The translations under genes were made by a program, and so were the position numbers. Shown here piece after piece: positions 49,776 to 57,451 of a stretch of 57,451 nt of DNA. Within the stretch, counting starts at the first letter, position 1; each line of letters starts with the position of its first letter. The notes under the pieces were generated by a model that did not search any database, was not told the origin of the DNA, and saw only the letters and a list, made by a program, of their open reading frames with translations. Origin of the DNA: a bacterium (GTDB lineage: Bacteria; 4484-113; JAFGCY01); assembly GCA_020440605.1 (NCBI GenBank), contig JAGRNT010000011.1:123007-180457 (forward strand), given 5' to 3'.

Positions 49776-51011
49776 TCAGAAGGGCAGGAGATTGTCGAGC
49801 CAGCCCCCGCCGGACTTGCGCGGCGGCGTGGAGAGGCAGCCCAGCCAGGTGATGTCGGACACGCCACTGAGCTGGATGCGGTTGATGGTCTTCTCGTTGG
49901 GATCGAGCGGGACCACGAAGAGGATCGGGTCGTTGTCAGATTCGGTGACGAAGACCAGCGCGTCATTCTCGGGGGAAATGTCCCAGAAGCCGACCTTGAA
50001 GCGCGCGCTGAACAGCACGCGGCTTTCACCGGTGCTGAGATTGACGAGCCGGAAGCGGTCCTCGGTGCTGGTGCTCTCGCGGGCCACGACCTGCAGGCTG
50101 TCCTCGGTGTCCAGCCACTTGAACTCGGGTTTGACCATCACGAGCGAGGGCACCTGGTGGAAGCTCTGGTCCTCAAAGGCGTAATAGCCGACTGAGCTCT
50201 CCGCGCCGCTGCTGACCTCGACGAGCACATGGTCGCCGTCGGGGCTGACGAGCACGCGCTCCGCGCCGGGGAATTCCACGCTGCGGCCGGTCTTGCCGTC
50301 GCGCATGTTGAGCAGTGTGAGCACGGGGTAGTCGCGGGTGCTCTGCGGATCGTTGATCCACATGAAGGGATCCTTCTCCGGACGCAGGCCGTAGAGATTG
50401 AAGCGGTTGCCCTCGGCGGGGATCCGCCCCTGTTCATCCTTCTTCAGGTTCAGGCCGTAGATCTGGTTGACCTGGGCCGGTTCATTCACGCAGTAGTAGA
50501 CGACGTTCTCGTCCTGGCGGTCGAACACCGCCTGGAAGTTGGAGTGCAGCGGGAACTCGCTGATCAGGTTGAGGTCGCCTTCCTTCATGTTGAGGCTGAC
50601 GGCGGCTTCACGGTAGCTGGAGCCGCTGGAGCCGGGCACGGCACTGGAGGGGGCGATGCCCACCACCCAGTCACCATTGATGGAATTGGCAACGATGCGC
50701 GCCGGGAAGTTCTTGGCATAGACGCCGATCCCGCCGTTGGCCGGGTTGATCAGTATCAGCGGGGACTTCACCTGGTTGACGCTGCCGGTTTCGGTGGAGA
50801 CCTCCTTCACGAAGGTCCCGATCACGCCGATCTGGAAGCCGAAGTCCATCGGGATGAACTGCGCGATCGCGGCCTTGCCGGTCTGCACTTCCTCGAGGGT
50901 AGGGATCTTCGGCGGGTCCGCTTCGGTATCAATTCCATCCTGGGCGGGAACTGCCGTGCTGACCAGCAGCAACAGCAGCAGTGCCAGGGCACTGAGCTTA
51001 AGCGTGTTCAT
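49776..51011 (-). CDS. Exported TolB-like propeller protein
   Basis: About 411 residues. The signal peptide is MNTLKLSALALLLLLLVSTAVPA from ATG 51011 (GGAGAG upstream); ATG 51020 or TTG 51023 would add three or four residues. It shows a repeated strand-turn pattern with VEFPGAERVLVSPDGDHVLVEVSS, KWLDTEDSLQVVARE and FWDISPENDALVFVTESDND, as in TolB/WD40-like propellers. A Gly-rich tail (RKSGGGWLDNLLPF) closes it. It begins 14 nt past the stop of the GAF-GGDEF gene, so the two are probably one transcript. The function is unknown. Confidence 0.8.
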   Translation of the reverse strand: MNTLKLSALALLLLLLVSTAVPAQDGIDTEADPPKIPTLEEVQTGKAAIAQFIPMDFGFQIGVIGTFVKEVSTETGSVNQVKSPLILINPANGGIGVYAKNFPARIVANSINGDWVVGIAPSSAVPGSSGSSYREAAVSLNMKEGDLNLISEFPLHSNFQAVFDRQDENVVYYCVNEPAQVNQIYGLNLKKDEQGRIPAEGNRFNLYGLRPEKDPFMWINDPQSTRDYPVLTLLNMRDGKTGRSVEFPGAERVLVSPDGDHVLVEVSSGAESSVGYYAFEDQSFHQVPSLVMVKPEFKWLDTEDSLQVVARESTSTEDRFRLVNLSTGESRVLFSARFKVGFWDISPENDALVFVTESDNDPILFVVPLDPNEKTINRIQLSGVSDITWLGCLSTPPRKSGGGWLDNLLPF

Positions 51012-51025
51012 TCTCTCCATCAACC

Positions 51026-52627
51026 TCAGCTCTCATTATCGGTGTCGTGCATCATGAGGTTAATAACGTAACTGTACCCCACGACCTGGTTGCGGCCATT
51101 GCGCTTCGAGAAGAACAGGGCCGTGTCCGCGAACTCGATGAACTGCGCCAGGTTCGCGGGCTTGTGATCCAGGTAGCTTGACACGCCGATAGAGACGGTG
51201 ACCTTGATGAAAACGTTTGTATTGCTGATGAAGAAACTGTTGTTCTCGACGAAGCGCCGCAGGCGGTTGGCGAGGATCTCGGCATTCTTGTTGTGTGTTT
51301 CGGGCAGCACCACGACGAAGCGCTCGCCGCTGTAGCGCGAGACGAAGTCCGTGCTGCGCACGTTCTCCATGATGATCGCGCTGATTTCCTTCAGGAGCAT
51401 GTCCCCGGTTTCGAAACCGTAGGTCTCGTTCACGTCGCGGAAGTGGTCGACGTCCACGATCAGGATGCAGAGCGGTACGCGGTAGCGGCTGGCGCGGTCG
51501 AACTCACGCTCCATCATTTTGTAGAACTGCCGTTCGTTGTAGAGCCCTGTGAGGCTGTCCACCGTCTGCATTTCCTGGTTCTGCATCATCAGCAGCCCCT
51601 TCTTTATATGCAGCATCAGGTGGTGGGCGAGGATCGAGAACAGTTTGAGGCGGCGGCGGTCGCGGATCACGTCCTGTTCAGCACTGATCAGCACGAGCGC
51701 GAAGAGGTCGTTGTCGATGAACACGGGGAAGGTCTCACAGCTGCCGCAGCGCAGTTCGTCCGGGCATTCGCCCTCGAACATCACGAGTTCACGGCCGACC
51801 AGCGAGGTGCGTTCATCCTCGATGCTGATCGCACGGCTGTGACGGCGCTCCCACTGGCTGCAGAGCCCGCCGTATTCACGCTTGAGCTCGTCGTAGTGCA
51901 GCGGGCGCTGGACCACGATGTTTCCATGCTGGGCATCGTCGAGGGAGTCGTGGATCACGAGCATCGCATCCATCGGCAGCAGGCTGCCGGCGATCTCGCA
52001 GAAGCTGGCGAAGATGTTGCGGGTGTCGAGGCTGTGGTCCAGTTTCTCGACAAGCCGCATCAGCGTTCCGAGTTCATCATCATTCAGGGTGGTGGCGGGC
52101 TGCTCGCTGCCCTGGGGAATGCGCCGGGCACTGAGGCAATACTGGCCGAGCATCGCAAGCAGGAGCTGCATGTCAGCGGAGCTCTTCTTCAGCGCTTCCA
52201 CGCTGTCCGGCATCAGATCACTCAGGCAGAGCACTGCGGCGGTATGGCCCTGGACCTGGACCGGATAGACGGCGAAGCAGCCGGTGCGGTAGCGCAACTG
52301 GCTGGCCTCGCTGAGCTGCTTGTCCAGGCCTGAGTCGGGAACCAGCAGGGGTTTTGACTGCTCCAGACTGCGGCGTACGACGGGAGCTTCATTGAGTGAC
52401 TGGAAGTTCTCAAGGCTGAAGCCATGTGTTGACATGCGCAGCACGCCGCCGGACTTGTCAAGCTGGATCAGGCTGATGCGCGGGCAGTCCAGGGTCTCGG
52501 ATATCAGGTCGAGGATTTCGGCATCCGGGTCAGCCAGCAGAGTGGGGTCAAGCTGTGCAAGCCTGAGGCACAGATCCCGGATCGCCTTGCCGGGGCTGAC
52601 TCGCTTTGATCGCGCTGGGCTGTTCAA
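51026..52627 (-). CDS. GAF-domain GGDEF protein with non-canonical active site
   Basis: 533 residues, cytosolic. Two GAF-like regions (about 10-165 and 180-340; the second has a GECPDELRCGSC cysteine pair) are followed by a GGDEF domain: DSLTGLYNERQFYKMM, CILIVDVDHFRDVNETYGFETGD and RYSGERFVVVLPET. The signature is SGERF instead of GG(D/E)EF; the substitutions at the first Gly and the catalytic Glu position make synthase activity doubtful. GAF domains would sense a small ligand or redox state. It leads the minus-strand run with the propeller and suhB-like genes. Confidence 0.9.
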   Translation of the reverse strand: MNSPARSKRVSPGKAIRDLCLRLAQLDPTLLADPDAEILDLISETLDCPRISLIQLDKSGGVLRMSTHGFSLENFQSLNEAPVVRRSLEQSKPLLVPDSGLDKQLSEASQLRYRTGCFAVYPVQVQGHTAAVLCLSDLMPDSVEALKKSSADMQLLLAMLGQYCLSARRIPQGSEQPATTLNDDELGTLMRLVEKLDHSLDTRNIFASFCEIAGSLLPMDAMLVIHDSLDDAQHGNIVVQRPLHYDELKREYGGLCSQWERRHSRAISIEDERTSLVGRELVMFEGECPDELRCGSCETFPVFIDNDLFALVLISAEQDVIRDRRRLKLFSILAHHLMLHIKKGLLMMQNQEMQTVDSLTGLYNERQFYKMMEREFDRASRYRVPLCILIVDVDHFRDVNETYGFETGDMLLKEISAIIMENVRSTDFVSRYSGERFVVVLPETHNKNAEILANRLRRFVENNSFFISNTNVFIKVTVSIGVSSYLDHKPANLAQFIEFADTALFFSKRNGRNQVVGYSYVINLMMHDTDNES

Positions 52628-52833
52628 TCAGGGTCCCTCCACCCCGGAATTTTCCTGCGAGAGTGTAACACAGTTGGTACAGAGCGGGCGCTGACCCCTG
52701 AATCTGTCAACATTTAATCAATGAAACTTCCATTGCGGGGCGGGCGGCGGCTGGGTAAAATTTAGTGAGCAGTGATGGACACGCTGCGCATCCAGCTCAG
52801 AAGCAGGTGGTTGTGTATATGGGAAAGGAAGAC

Positions 52834-53373
52834 ATGCTTGTCACGAAGCAGTGCATGTACTGCAACGGCACAGGTGTCCGCATGGTCGAGACCAGCTCGC
52901 TGTTCGGACTGATCCGCAAACAGGTGCCGCTCAGCTGCGAGATGTGCAGCGGCAGCGGGGAAACCTTCTTCACGCCTACATGCAAGTACTGCAACGGCCA
53001 GGGCCTGATCGGCAATGAACGCGAAATCTGCCGGACCTGCAACGGGGTCGGGCACTGGGACGCCTTCGCCTACATTCCACGTGAACTGCTGCGAGCGGGA
53101 ACGCTGTTTGACAGGCGCTGCGACCAGTGCGACCACAACCGCATGGAGATCGCCTCTCCGATTGAGGAATTCAAGCAGGTGCTCTCCTGGGAAAGCGAGG
53201 AGGAGCTGCGCAGCGTCGAGATCTGCGAACGGGTCAAGGTGCGCTGCCCGAGCTGCGAGCACAGCTACCATATCAAGCTCGACGCCGAGTCACACGGTGA
53301 GCTGACGCCGGAGACCGTGAGTGCGCTCGAGAAGCTTGGAATCAACCTCGGCTATCTCTATCAGGCCAAATAG
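52834..53373 (+). CDS. DnaJ-type zinc-finger protein without J domain
   Basis: About 179 residues from ATG 52834 (AAGGAAG upstream); an in-frame GTG at 52765 with TAAAAT just before it is an alternative that adds 23 residues. Four CxxCxGxG motifs, CMYCNGTG, CEMCSGSG, CKYCNGQG and CRTCNGVG, form the two-zinc central domain of DnaJ. CDQC and CPSC pairs follow near the C-terminus, and there is no HPD J domain or DnaJ C-terminal substrate domain. It may be a stand-alone zinc chaperone or redox module. It is convergent with pepA and unlinked to dnaK or grpE. Confidence 0.85.
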   Translation: MLVTKQCMYCNGTGVRMVETSSLFGLIRKQVPLSCEMCSGSGETFFTPTCKYCNGQGLIGNEREICRTCNGVGHWDAFAYIPRELLRAGTLFDRRCDQCDHNRMEIASPIEEFKQVLSWESEEELRSVEICERVKVRCPSCEHSYHIKLDAESHGELTPETVSALEKLGINLGYLYQAK

Positions 53374-53409
53374 GCGTAGACGGCAAAGATCAATGCAGCC
53401 GGTTGGTTT

Positions 53410-54834
53410 CTAAAGTGAAGCCAGCTCGACAGCCAGCCTGACACCGGCACCACTGGCCCCGGCACCCTTCCAGTACTTCTCCTTGCGCGCGAGGAAGACT
53501 CCTGCGATATCCATATGGGCGAATGTCGTGCCCGGGTTGATGAATTCGTGCAGGAACCAACCGGCCGTCTGGGCTCCGGCGAGCGGACCGCCCACGTTCT
53601 TGACATCGGCGGTCTCACCCTTGAGCAGCAGGCGGTACTCGGGGTGCAGCGGCAGCTCCCAGACACATTCACCACTGCTGGCAGCCGCCTTGCGGATCTC
53701 GTATTTGAATTCCTCATTCTGGGACATCATTCCGATGTACTGGTGCCCGAGTGCCCGCAGGCAGGCCCCGGTCAGGGTGGAGAACTCGATGATGCGGCTC
53801 TGCTTGAGGGTTTCCTGTGCAAAGAGCAGGGCATCCGCCAGTACCAGCCGGCCTTCGGCATCGGTGCTGTGCACCTCCACCGTGCGGCCATTGCGGTAGC
53901 GGATCACATCGCCGGGACGGTAGGCATTGCCGTCGCACATGTTCTCGGCGCTGCCGACCACGGCATGCACTTCAATCGGCAGCTTGAGGCTGGCAATCGC
54001 CTCCATCGCCCCGATCACGGCGGCACTGCCGCCCATGTCGCCCTTCATGTCCCACATCCCGTCCCATGGCTTGATGGAGATGCCGCCGGTATCGAAGGTC
54101 ACTCCCTTGCCGACGAGGCACAGCGGCTTGCTGCCCCTGGCCTTCTTCGCGGGCACATAGCTCAGGCTGAACAGCACGCAGTCGTTGACACTGCCCTGGC
54201 CGACGGCGGTGATGCCGTTGTAGCCACCCTTCTCCAGCTGGGCCTTGCTCAGTGAGCGGTACTTCAGGCCATGGCGCTTCGCAACATCCTTCGCGACATC
54301 TGCCAGCTTGAGCGGAGTCATGTCGCTGGCCGGAGTATTGACAACGTCGCGAGCCAGGTTGACGCCGCTGAAGATCGCACTGCAGCGTTCCACTTCCCTG
54401 CGGAAGGCGGTGGCATGGGCACCGGCGACGATGCTGAGCTTCAGGCTGCCGCTGGCGGCAGCACTCTTGTAGGCGGTGAATTCGTAGTCAGAAAGCAGGG
54501 CACCTTCCAGCAGCTGGCGGAAGTCGTTCAGGTCGAGATCGCCATCCAGCAGCCACTGCACATGGCTGCCGCCGTTCTGCACGGCATGCAGCAGGGTGCG
54601 GCCGCCGGCGGTGCGCATCGCCTCATCGGGATAGAGGCTGGCCCCGAGCTTCTCCACGACGGGACAGAGCACGACCTGGCCTGAGCTGGCACCCACATAG
54701 AGTCCCCTGCCGCTGGCGATGGCAGCCTTGTCAATCGCACTGGCCTGGGCATGCAGACCCTTGCCGTTCCTGATGAAGCGGCAGACGATGTCCGCTGCGG
54801 CACCCGAGGGCTTGCTGACTACCTTGATATCCAT
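53410..54834 (-). CDS. pepA: Leucyl aminopeptidase (M17)
   Basis: 474 residues from ATG 54834 (CCGGAG 6 nt upstream). The two-metal site is complete: GKGVTFDTGGISIKP with Lys and Asp near residue 241, DMGGSAAV, and STDAEGRLVLADAL near 320 with Asp and Glu. It removes N-terminal residues from peptides as a hexamer in the cytosol; some PepA proteins also bind DNA at cer/xer sites. The N-terminal ~160-residue alpha/beta domain is present. Promoter features are not clear in the upstream ~150 nt, which also holds the divergent SurA-like promoter. Confidence 0.96.
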   Translation of the reverse strand: MDIKVVSKPSGAAADIVCRFIRNGKGLHAQASAIDKAAIASGRGLYVGASSGQVVLCPVVEKLGASLYPDEAMRTAGGRTLLHAVQNGGSHVQWLLDGDLDLNDFRQLLEGALLSDYEFTAYKSAAASGSLKLSIVAGAHATAFRREVERCSAIFSGVNLARDVVNTPASDMTPLKLADVAKDVAKRHGLKYRSLSKAQLEKGGYNGITAVGQGSVNDCVLFSLSYVPAKKARGSKPLCLVGKGVTFDTGGISIKPWDGMWDMKGDMGGSAAVIGAMEAIASLKLPIEVHAVVGSAENMCDGNAYRPGDVIRYRNGRTVEVHSTDAEGRLVLADALLFAQETLKQSRIIEFSTLTGACLRALGHQYIGMMSQNEEFKYEIRKAAASSGECVWELPLHPEYRLLLKGETADVKNVGGPLAGAQTAGWFLHEFINPGTTFAHMDIAGVFLARKEKYWKGAGASGAGVRLAVELASL

Positions 54835-54926
54835 GTATGTCTCCGGATTGTGGTGGAGGCAGCCGCAAGGCAGCGCTCCGCGGATTGAAGGAAATCGAGG
54901 ATAGCACAGTCCTGTGTCTTGCTGCA

Positions 54927-54955
54927 TTTACAATTGCCGCTGCTGGCGATAACAT
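54927..54955 (+). promoter_or_regulatory. Promoter TTTACA-N17-TAACAT
   Basis: TTTACA (54927-54932) and TAACAT (54950-54955) are 17 bp apart. Transcription would start near 54962, leaving a 29-nt leader with AGGAGC before ATG 54991. Confidence 0.6.
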
Positions 54956-54990
54956 TACGGATTCCAGACAGAGACATTCAGGAGCTAGAT

Positions 54991-55758
54991 ATGAAGGCGT
55001 TTGAACAGGCAGCCAGGGTGCTGATCGTCTGCGGACTGATCATGCTGGCGGCCGCGATCTACAGCTGCACCGAGAACAAGAGCGGCGGCCCGGGCCAGGT
55101 CAGCACTGCTGCCGGCGGGGACGTGGCTCTGATCGTGACTGGGGACAAGTATCCGGCCTCGGAAGTGCTGACTTCCCCGCTGCTGCGCAACCCATTGCGT
55201 GAGTACTGCTACTCCATGACCATGCTCAAGAAGGCCAAGGAAGCCGAGGTACAGGTCACGGATGAGGAAGTCAATGCGCGGATCGATGAGACCAAGGCAG
55301 TCGTGGACCAGCGCAACACCACCTGGGAGCACTACCTCGAGAGCCAGTACGTCACCGAAGAGGAGTACTGGCTGAATGCCAAGTACTCGCTGATGTTCGA
55401 GCGGCTCGTGGAGTCCCGCGTGACGGTCTCGGAAGAGGACAAGCTGGAACTGTGGGACACCCAGCAGAGCTCAATCATCGACCAGTACCTCGCTGACAAC
55501 CACCTGCCGGAGTCCGAGCGTTCCACGGTGGAATATGAGAAGGTCGCAGACATCTGCGAAGAGCGGGCCCGCAACGTCAAGAAGCAGGCCGCACTCGTGG
55601 AAGTGCGCAAGGAGATCGTGGAGGAGACCACGATCGAGTTCCCCTTCGTGGAGGACGAGGCCCTGCGCAAGCAGTACGAGGACCTGACCATCAACATGGC
55701 GCGTGAAGCACAGTCTGAGCGCTCCGACCAGAGCCTCGTGCCCGGCACCGCCAAGTAG
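54991..55758 (+). CDS. SurA/PrsA-like N-terminal-domain lipoprotein
   Basis: 255 residues from ATG 54991 (AGGAGC 5-6 nt upstream). An N-terminal hydrophobic run ends in lipobox LAAAIYSC, followed by a Gly/Ser linker. The rest is helical: ASEVLTSPLLRNPLREYCYSMTMLKKAKEAEVQVTDEEVNARID resembles the SurA N-terminal chaperone region (short helix, then VTDEEV). No parvulin PPIase domain is present. It is likely a periplasmic holdase or trigger-type chaperone tethered to membrane. It has its own promoter and a strong terminator. Confidence 0.85.
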   Translation: MKAFEQAARVLIVCGLIMLAAAIYSCTENKSGGPGQVSTAAGGDVALIVTGDKYPASEVLTSPLLRNPLREYCYSMTMLKKAKEAEVQVTDEEVNARIDETKAVVDQRNTTWEHYLESQYVTEEEYWLNAKYSLMFERLVESRVTVSEEDKLELWDTQQSSIIDQYLADNHLPESERSTVEYEKVADICEERARNVKKQAALVEVRKEIVEETTIEFPFVEDEALRKQYEDLTINMAREAQSERSDQSLVPGTAK

Positions 55759-55796
55759 GCGAAAGCCCCCGGCGGCGGAGTATGTAGTAACAAGGT

Positions 55797-55823
55797 GGAG
55801 GGGCCCAGCTGCCCCTCCATTTT
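55797..55823 (+). terminator. Intrinsic terminator after the SurA-like gene
   Basis: GGAGGGGC pairs with GCCCCTCC across a six-base loop, followed by ATTTT. It separates this gene from ppdK. Confidence 0.88.
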
Positions 55824-55861
55824 CATGATCAGGCCGGAACACCGGCGCAAGTGGGGAAAAC

Positions 55862-57451
55862 ATGAGTTCGAAGTGGCTGTATGCGTTCGAGAATGCCGAC
55901 AAGACCAACAAGGGTCTGCTCGGCGGCAAGGGTGCCAACCTGGCATCCATGACCCAGCTGGGCCTGCCGGTCCCGCCGGGCTTCACGATCACCACCGAGG
56001 CCTGCAACTACTACAGTGAGCACGGCAGCTTCCCGGACGGCCTGGAGAATGACATCCACGCCGCTGTGGAGGCCCTGGAGCAGAAGGGCGGCAAGCAGTT
56101 CGGCGGGGCCAGTGACCCGCTGCTGTTCTCCGTGCGCTCCGGTGCCAAGTTCTCGATGCCGGGCATGATGGACACGATCCTCAACATCGGCCTCAATGAC
56201 GAGACCTGCGAGGGCCTGGCCGCGAAGACCGGCAACCCGCGCTTCGCGAAGGACAGTTACCGCCGCCTGATCCAGACCTTTGGCAACGTGGCCCTGGACA
56301 TCGGCCTGAAGAACTTCGAGACGGAGTTCTTCAAGGTGCGAGGTGACCGCCAGGACTACGAGCTGAGCGCCGAGGAACTGGACGGCGTGATCGCCACCTA
56401 CAAGCGCGTCTTCCGTGAGAAGGCCGGGATGGACTTCCCCCAGGATGTCTACGGCCAGCTGCGCATCGCGGTGGAAGCGGTCTTCAAGAGCTGGATGAAC
56501 AACCGCGCGAAGACCTACCGTCGCCAGGAGGGGATTCCTGACAACCTCGGCACGGCTGTTAACGTGCAGTCCATGGTGTTCGGCAACAAGGGAGAGACCA
56601 GCGGCACCGGCGTCTGCTTCAGCCGCAACCCCAGCACCGGCGCGCATGGCGTGTTCGGCGAGTTCCTGATCAACGCCCAGGGCGAGGACGTGGTGGCCGG
56701 GATCCGTACCCCGCAGCACATCGACGAGCTGACGGCCGTGATGCCAGAAGTTGGCAGGCAGCTCTATGAGATCATTGCCAACCTCGAGAAGCACTTCCGC
56801 GACATGCAGGACATCGAGTTCACGGTCGAGGAGGGCAGGCTCTACATCCTCCAGACACGCAATGGCAAGCGCACCGGTCCGGCCGCTGTCAACATCGCGG
56901 TGGACCTCGTGGACGAGGGCCTGATCAGCACCACCGAGGCCGTGACCCGTGTCTCCCCGGAGCATATCGAACAGCTGCTGCACCCGCAGATTGACATGGA
57001 GGGCCACAGCGAGGAGTCGCTTGACAACAAGGGCCTGCCGGCCAGCCCGGGAGCGGCGGTCGGGATGATCGTGCTGGAAAGCCATGATGCCGACCGCATC
57101 TACAAGGACAGTGGCGAGAAGGCGAAGTTGATCCTCGTGCGTGAGGAGACCGCGCCGGATGACATCGACGGCATGGTTGTCAGCCAGGGCATCGTCACCG
57201 CGCGCGGCGGCATGACCAGCCATGCGGCGGTCGTGGCCCGCGGCATGGGCACGCCCTGCATCGCCAGCTGCCCGAGCCTGATCATCAATGAAGAGGAGAA
57301 GAAGGTCACGATCGGTGGCCGCGATTTCGCCGAGGGTGACTGGATCACCATCGACGGCAGCACCGGCAGTGTCTACGCCGGGGAGCTGCCGCTCAAGCCC
57401 GCCGAGTTCGGCGGCAACGTGGCCCGCCTGCTGGGCTGGGCCGATGCGGAG
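55862..57451 (+). CDS. ppdK: Pyruvate, phosphate dikinase (partial, runs off window)
   Basis: The first 530 residues of an enzyme usually ~875 long; there is no stop before the window end. It interconverts pyruvate + ATP + Pi with PEP + AMP + PPi. The N-terminal ATP-grasp domain has LLGGKGANLASMTQLGLPVPPGFTIT, SVRSGAKFSMPGMMDTILNIG and DMQDIEFTVEEGRLYILQTRNGKR. The swivelling phosphohistidine domain has ARGGMTSHAAVVARGMGTPC, with the His at residue 454 (His455 in the Clostridium enzyme). The PEP/pyruvate barrel lies beyond the edge. ATG 55862 follows a weak GGGGA. With pckA at 27-28.7 kb it suggests strong use of PEP as a metabolic node. Confidence 0.97.
   Translation, partial: MSSKWLYAFENADKTNKGLLGGKGANLASMTQLGLPVPPGFTITTEACNYYSEHGSFPDGLENDIHAAVEALEQKGGKQFGGASDPLLFSVRSGAKFSMPGMMDTILNIGLNDETCEGLAAKTGNPRFAKDSYRRLIQTFGNVALDIGLKNFETEFFKVRGDRQDYELSAEELDGVIATYKRVFREKAGMDFPQDVYGQLRIAVEAVFKSWMNNRAKTYRRQEGIPDNLGTAVNVQSMVFGNKGETSGTGVCFSRNPSTGAHGVFGEFLINAQGEDVVAGIRTPQHIDELTAVMPEVGRQLYEIIANLEKHFRDMQDIEFTVEEGRLYILQTRNGKRTGPAAVNIAVDLVDEGLISTTEAVTRVSPEHIEQLLHPQIDMEGHSEESLDNKGLPASPGAAVGMIVLESHDADRIYKDSGEKAKLILVREETAPDDIDGMVVSQGIVTARGGMTSHAAVVARGMGTPCIASCPSLIINEEEKKVTIGGRDFAEGDWITIDGSTGSVYAGELPLKPAEFGGNVARLLGWADAE

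Noticed and set aside
49742..50029. 96-codon N-terminal extension of the inositol monophosphatase-family gene
   Set aside because: It overlaps the 3' end of the propeller-like gene in another frame and has low-complexity Ser/Arg content; family homology begins at ATG 49741.
55829..57223. 464-codon open frame on the minus strand at the right edge
   Set aside because: It lies opposite a continuous plus-strand frame with complete PPDK motifs that simply lacks a stop before the window ends.

Overview
The window is GC-rich bacterial chromosome with dense coding on both strands and no phage, IS element, CRISPR array or rRNA. Many predicted lipoproteins (lipobox Cys after a short hydrophobic stretch), a LolA-like periplasmic protein and Tat or Sec exported proteins point to a diderm. 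The gene set (DUF1800/DUF1501 pair, FG-GAP/ASPIC giant lipoproteins, M6 proteases with a dockerin-like repeat, a SpoIVB-type S55 protein, short archaeal-like AhcY) resembles environmental lineages such as Planctomycetota, Acidobacteriota, Armatimonadota or candidate phyla. No marker fixes the phylum.

Layout. 1-6.8 kb: tRNA-Pro(CGG) cut by the left edge, an unknown helical protein, a TPR-AAA ATPase, an 8-bp-period repeat, an S55 protein, ahcY. 6.9-9.1 kb: an ECF sigma factor behind a sigma-W-like promoter, its overlapping partner gene, pyrD. 9.1-17 kb: two tandem copies of a two-gene unit, each a cohesin-like lipoprotein overlapping a ~1100-aa M6 metalloprotease that carries a dockerin-like repeat. 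17-22.4 kb: SRPBCC protein, class III aminotransferase, LolA-like and NPCBM-like exported proteins, ssb with a long glycine linker, a GDP-mannose dehydratase-like SDR, a thioredoxin-like protein. 22.4-27 kb: a compact Cys-rich secreted protein with its own promoter and terminator, intergenic repeats, a small unknown gene, a large secreted TSP3-type protein. 27-36.5 kb: pckA and two tandem 1.2-kilo-residue VCBS/ASPIC lipoproteins. 36.5-45.7 kb: glutaredoxin-like protein, MATE exporter, DUF1501 and DUF1800, a Doc toxin with a small upstream antitoxin candidate, a class V aminotransferase, a Maf/DUF115 protein. 45.7-57.4 kb: two exported propeller-like proteins, a Met-rich exported protein, two proteins with unusual GGDEF domains, an inositol monophosphatase-family enzyme, a J-less DnaJ-type zinc-finger protein, a leucyl aminopeptidase, a SurA-like lipoprotein, and ppdK cut by the right edge.

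Two signals cut across the gene content. First, several genes are followed directly at the stop codon by short hairpins whose stems differ in sequence but stay paired, with GCAA/GTAA/GTCA/GCCA-type loops and a GGAGG-like flank; they lie at about six loci and follow the strand of the preceding gene. Second, many starts lack a Shine-Dalgarno sequence and instead have a -10 hexamer 6-11 nt before the start codon, which predicts leaderless or nearly leaderless mRNAs; genes inside operons and exported-protein genes mostly have good SD sequences. The best candidate for a new system is the duplicated cohesin-like lipoprotein/dockerin-like protease pair, which could be a minimal surface-attachment system for secreted proteases.
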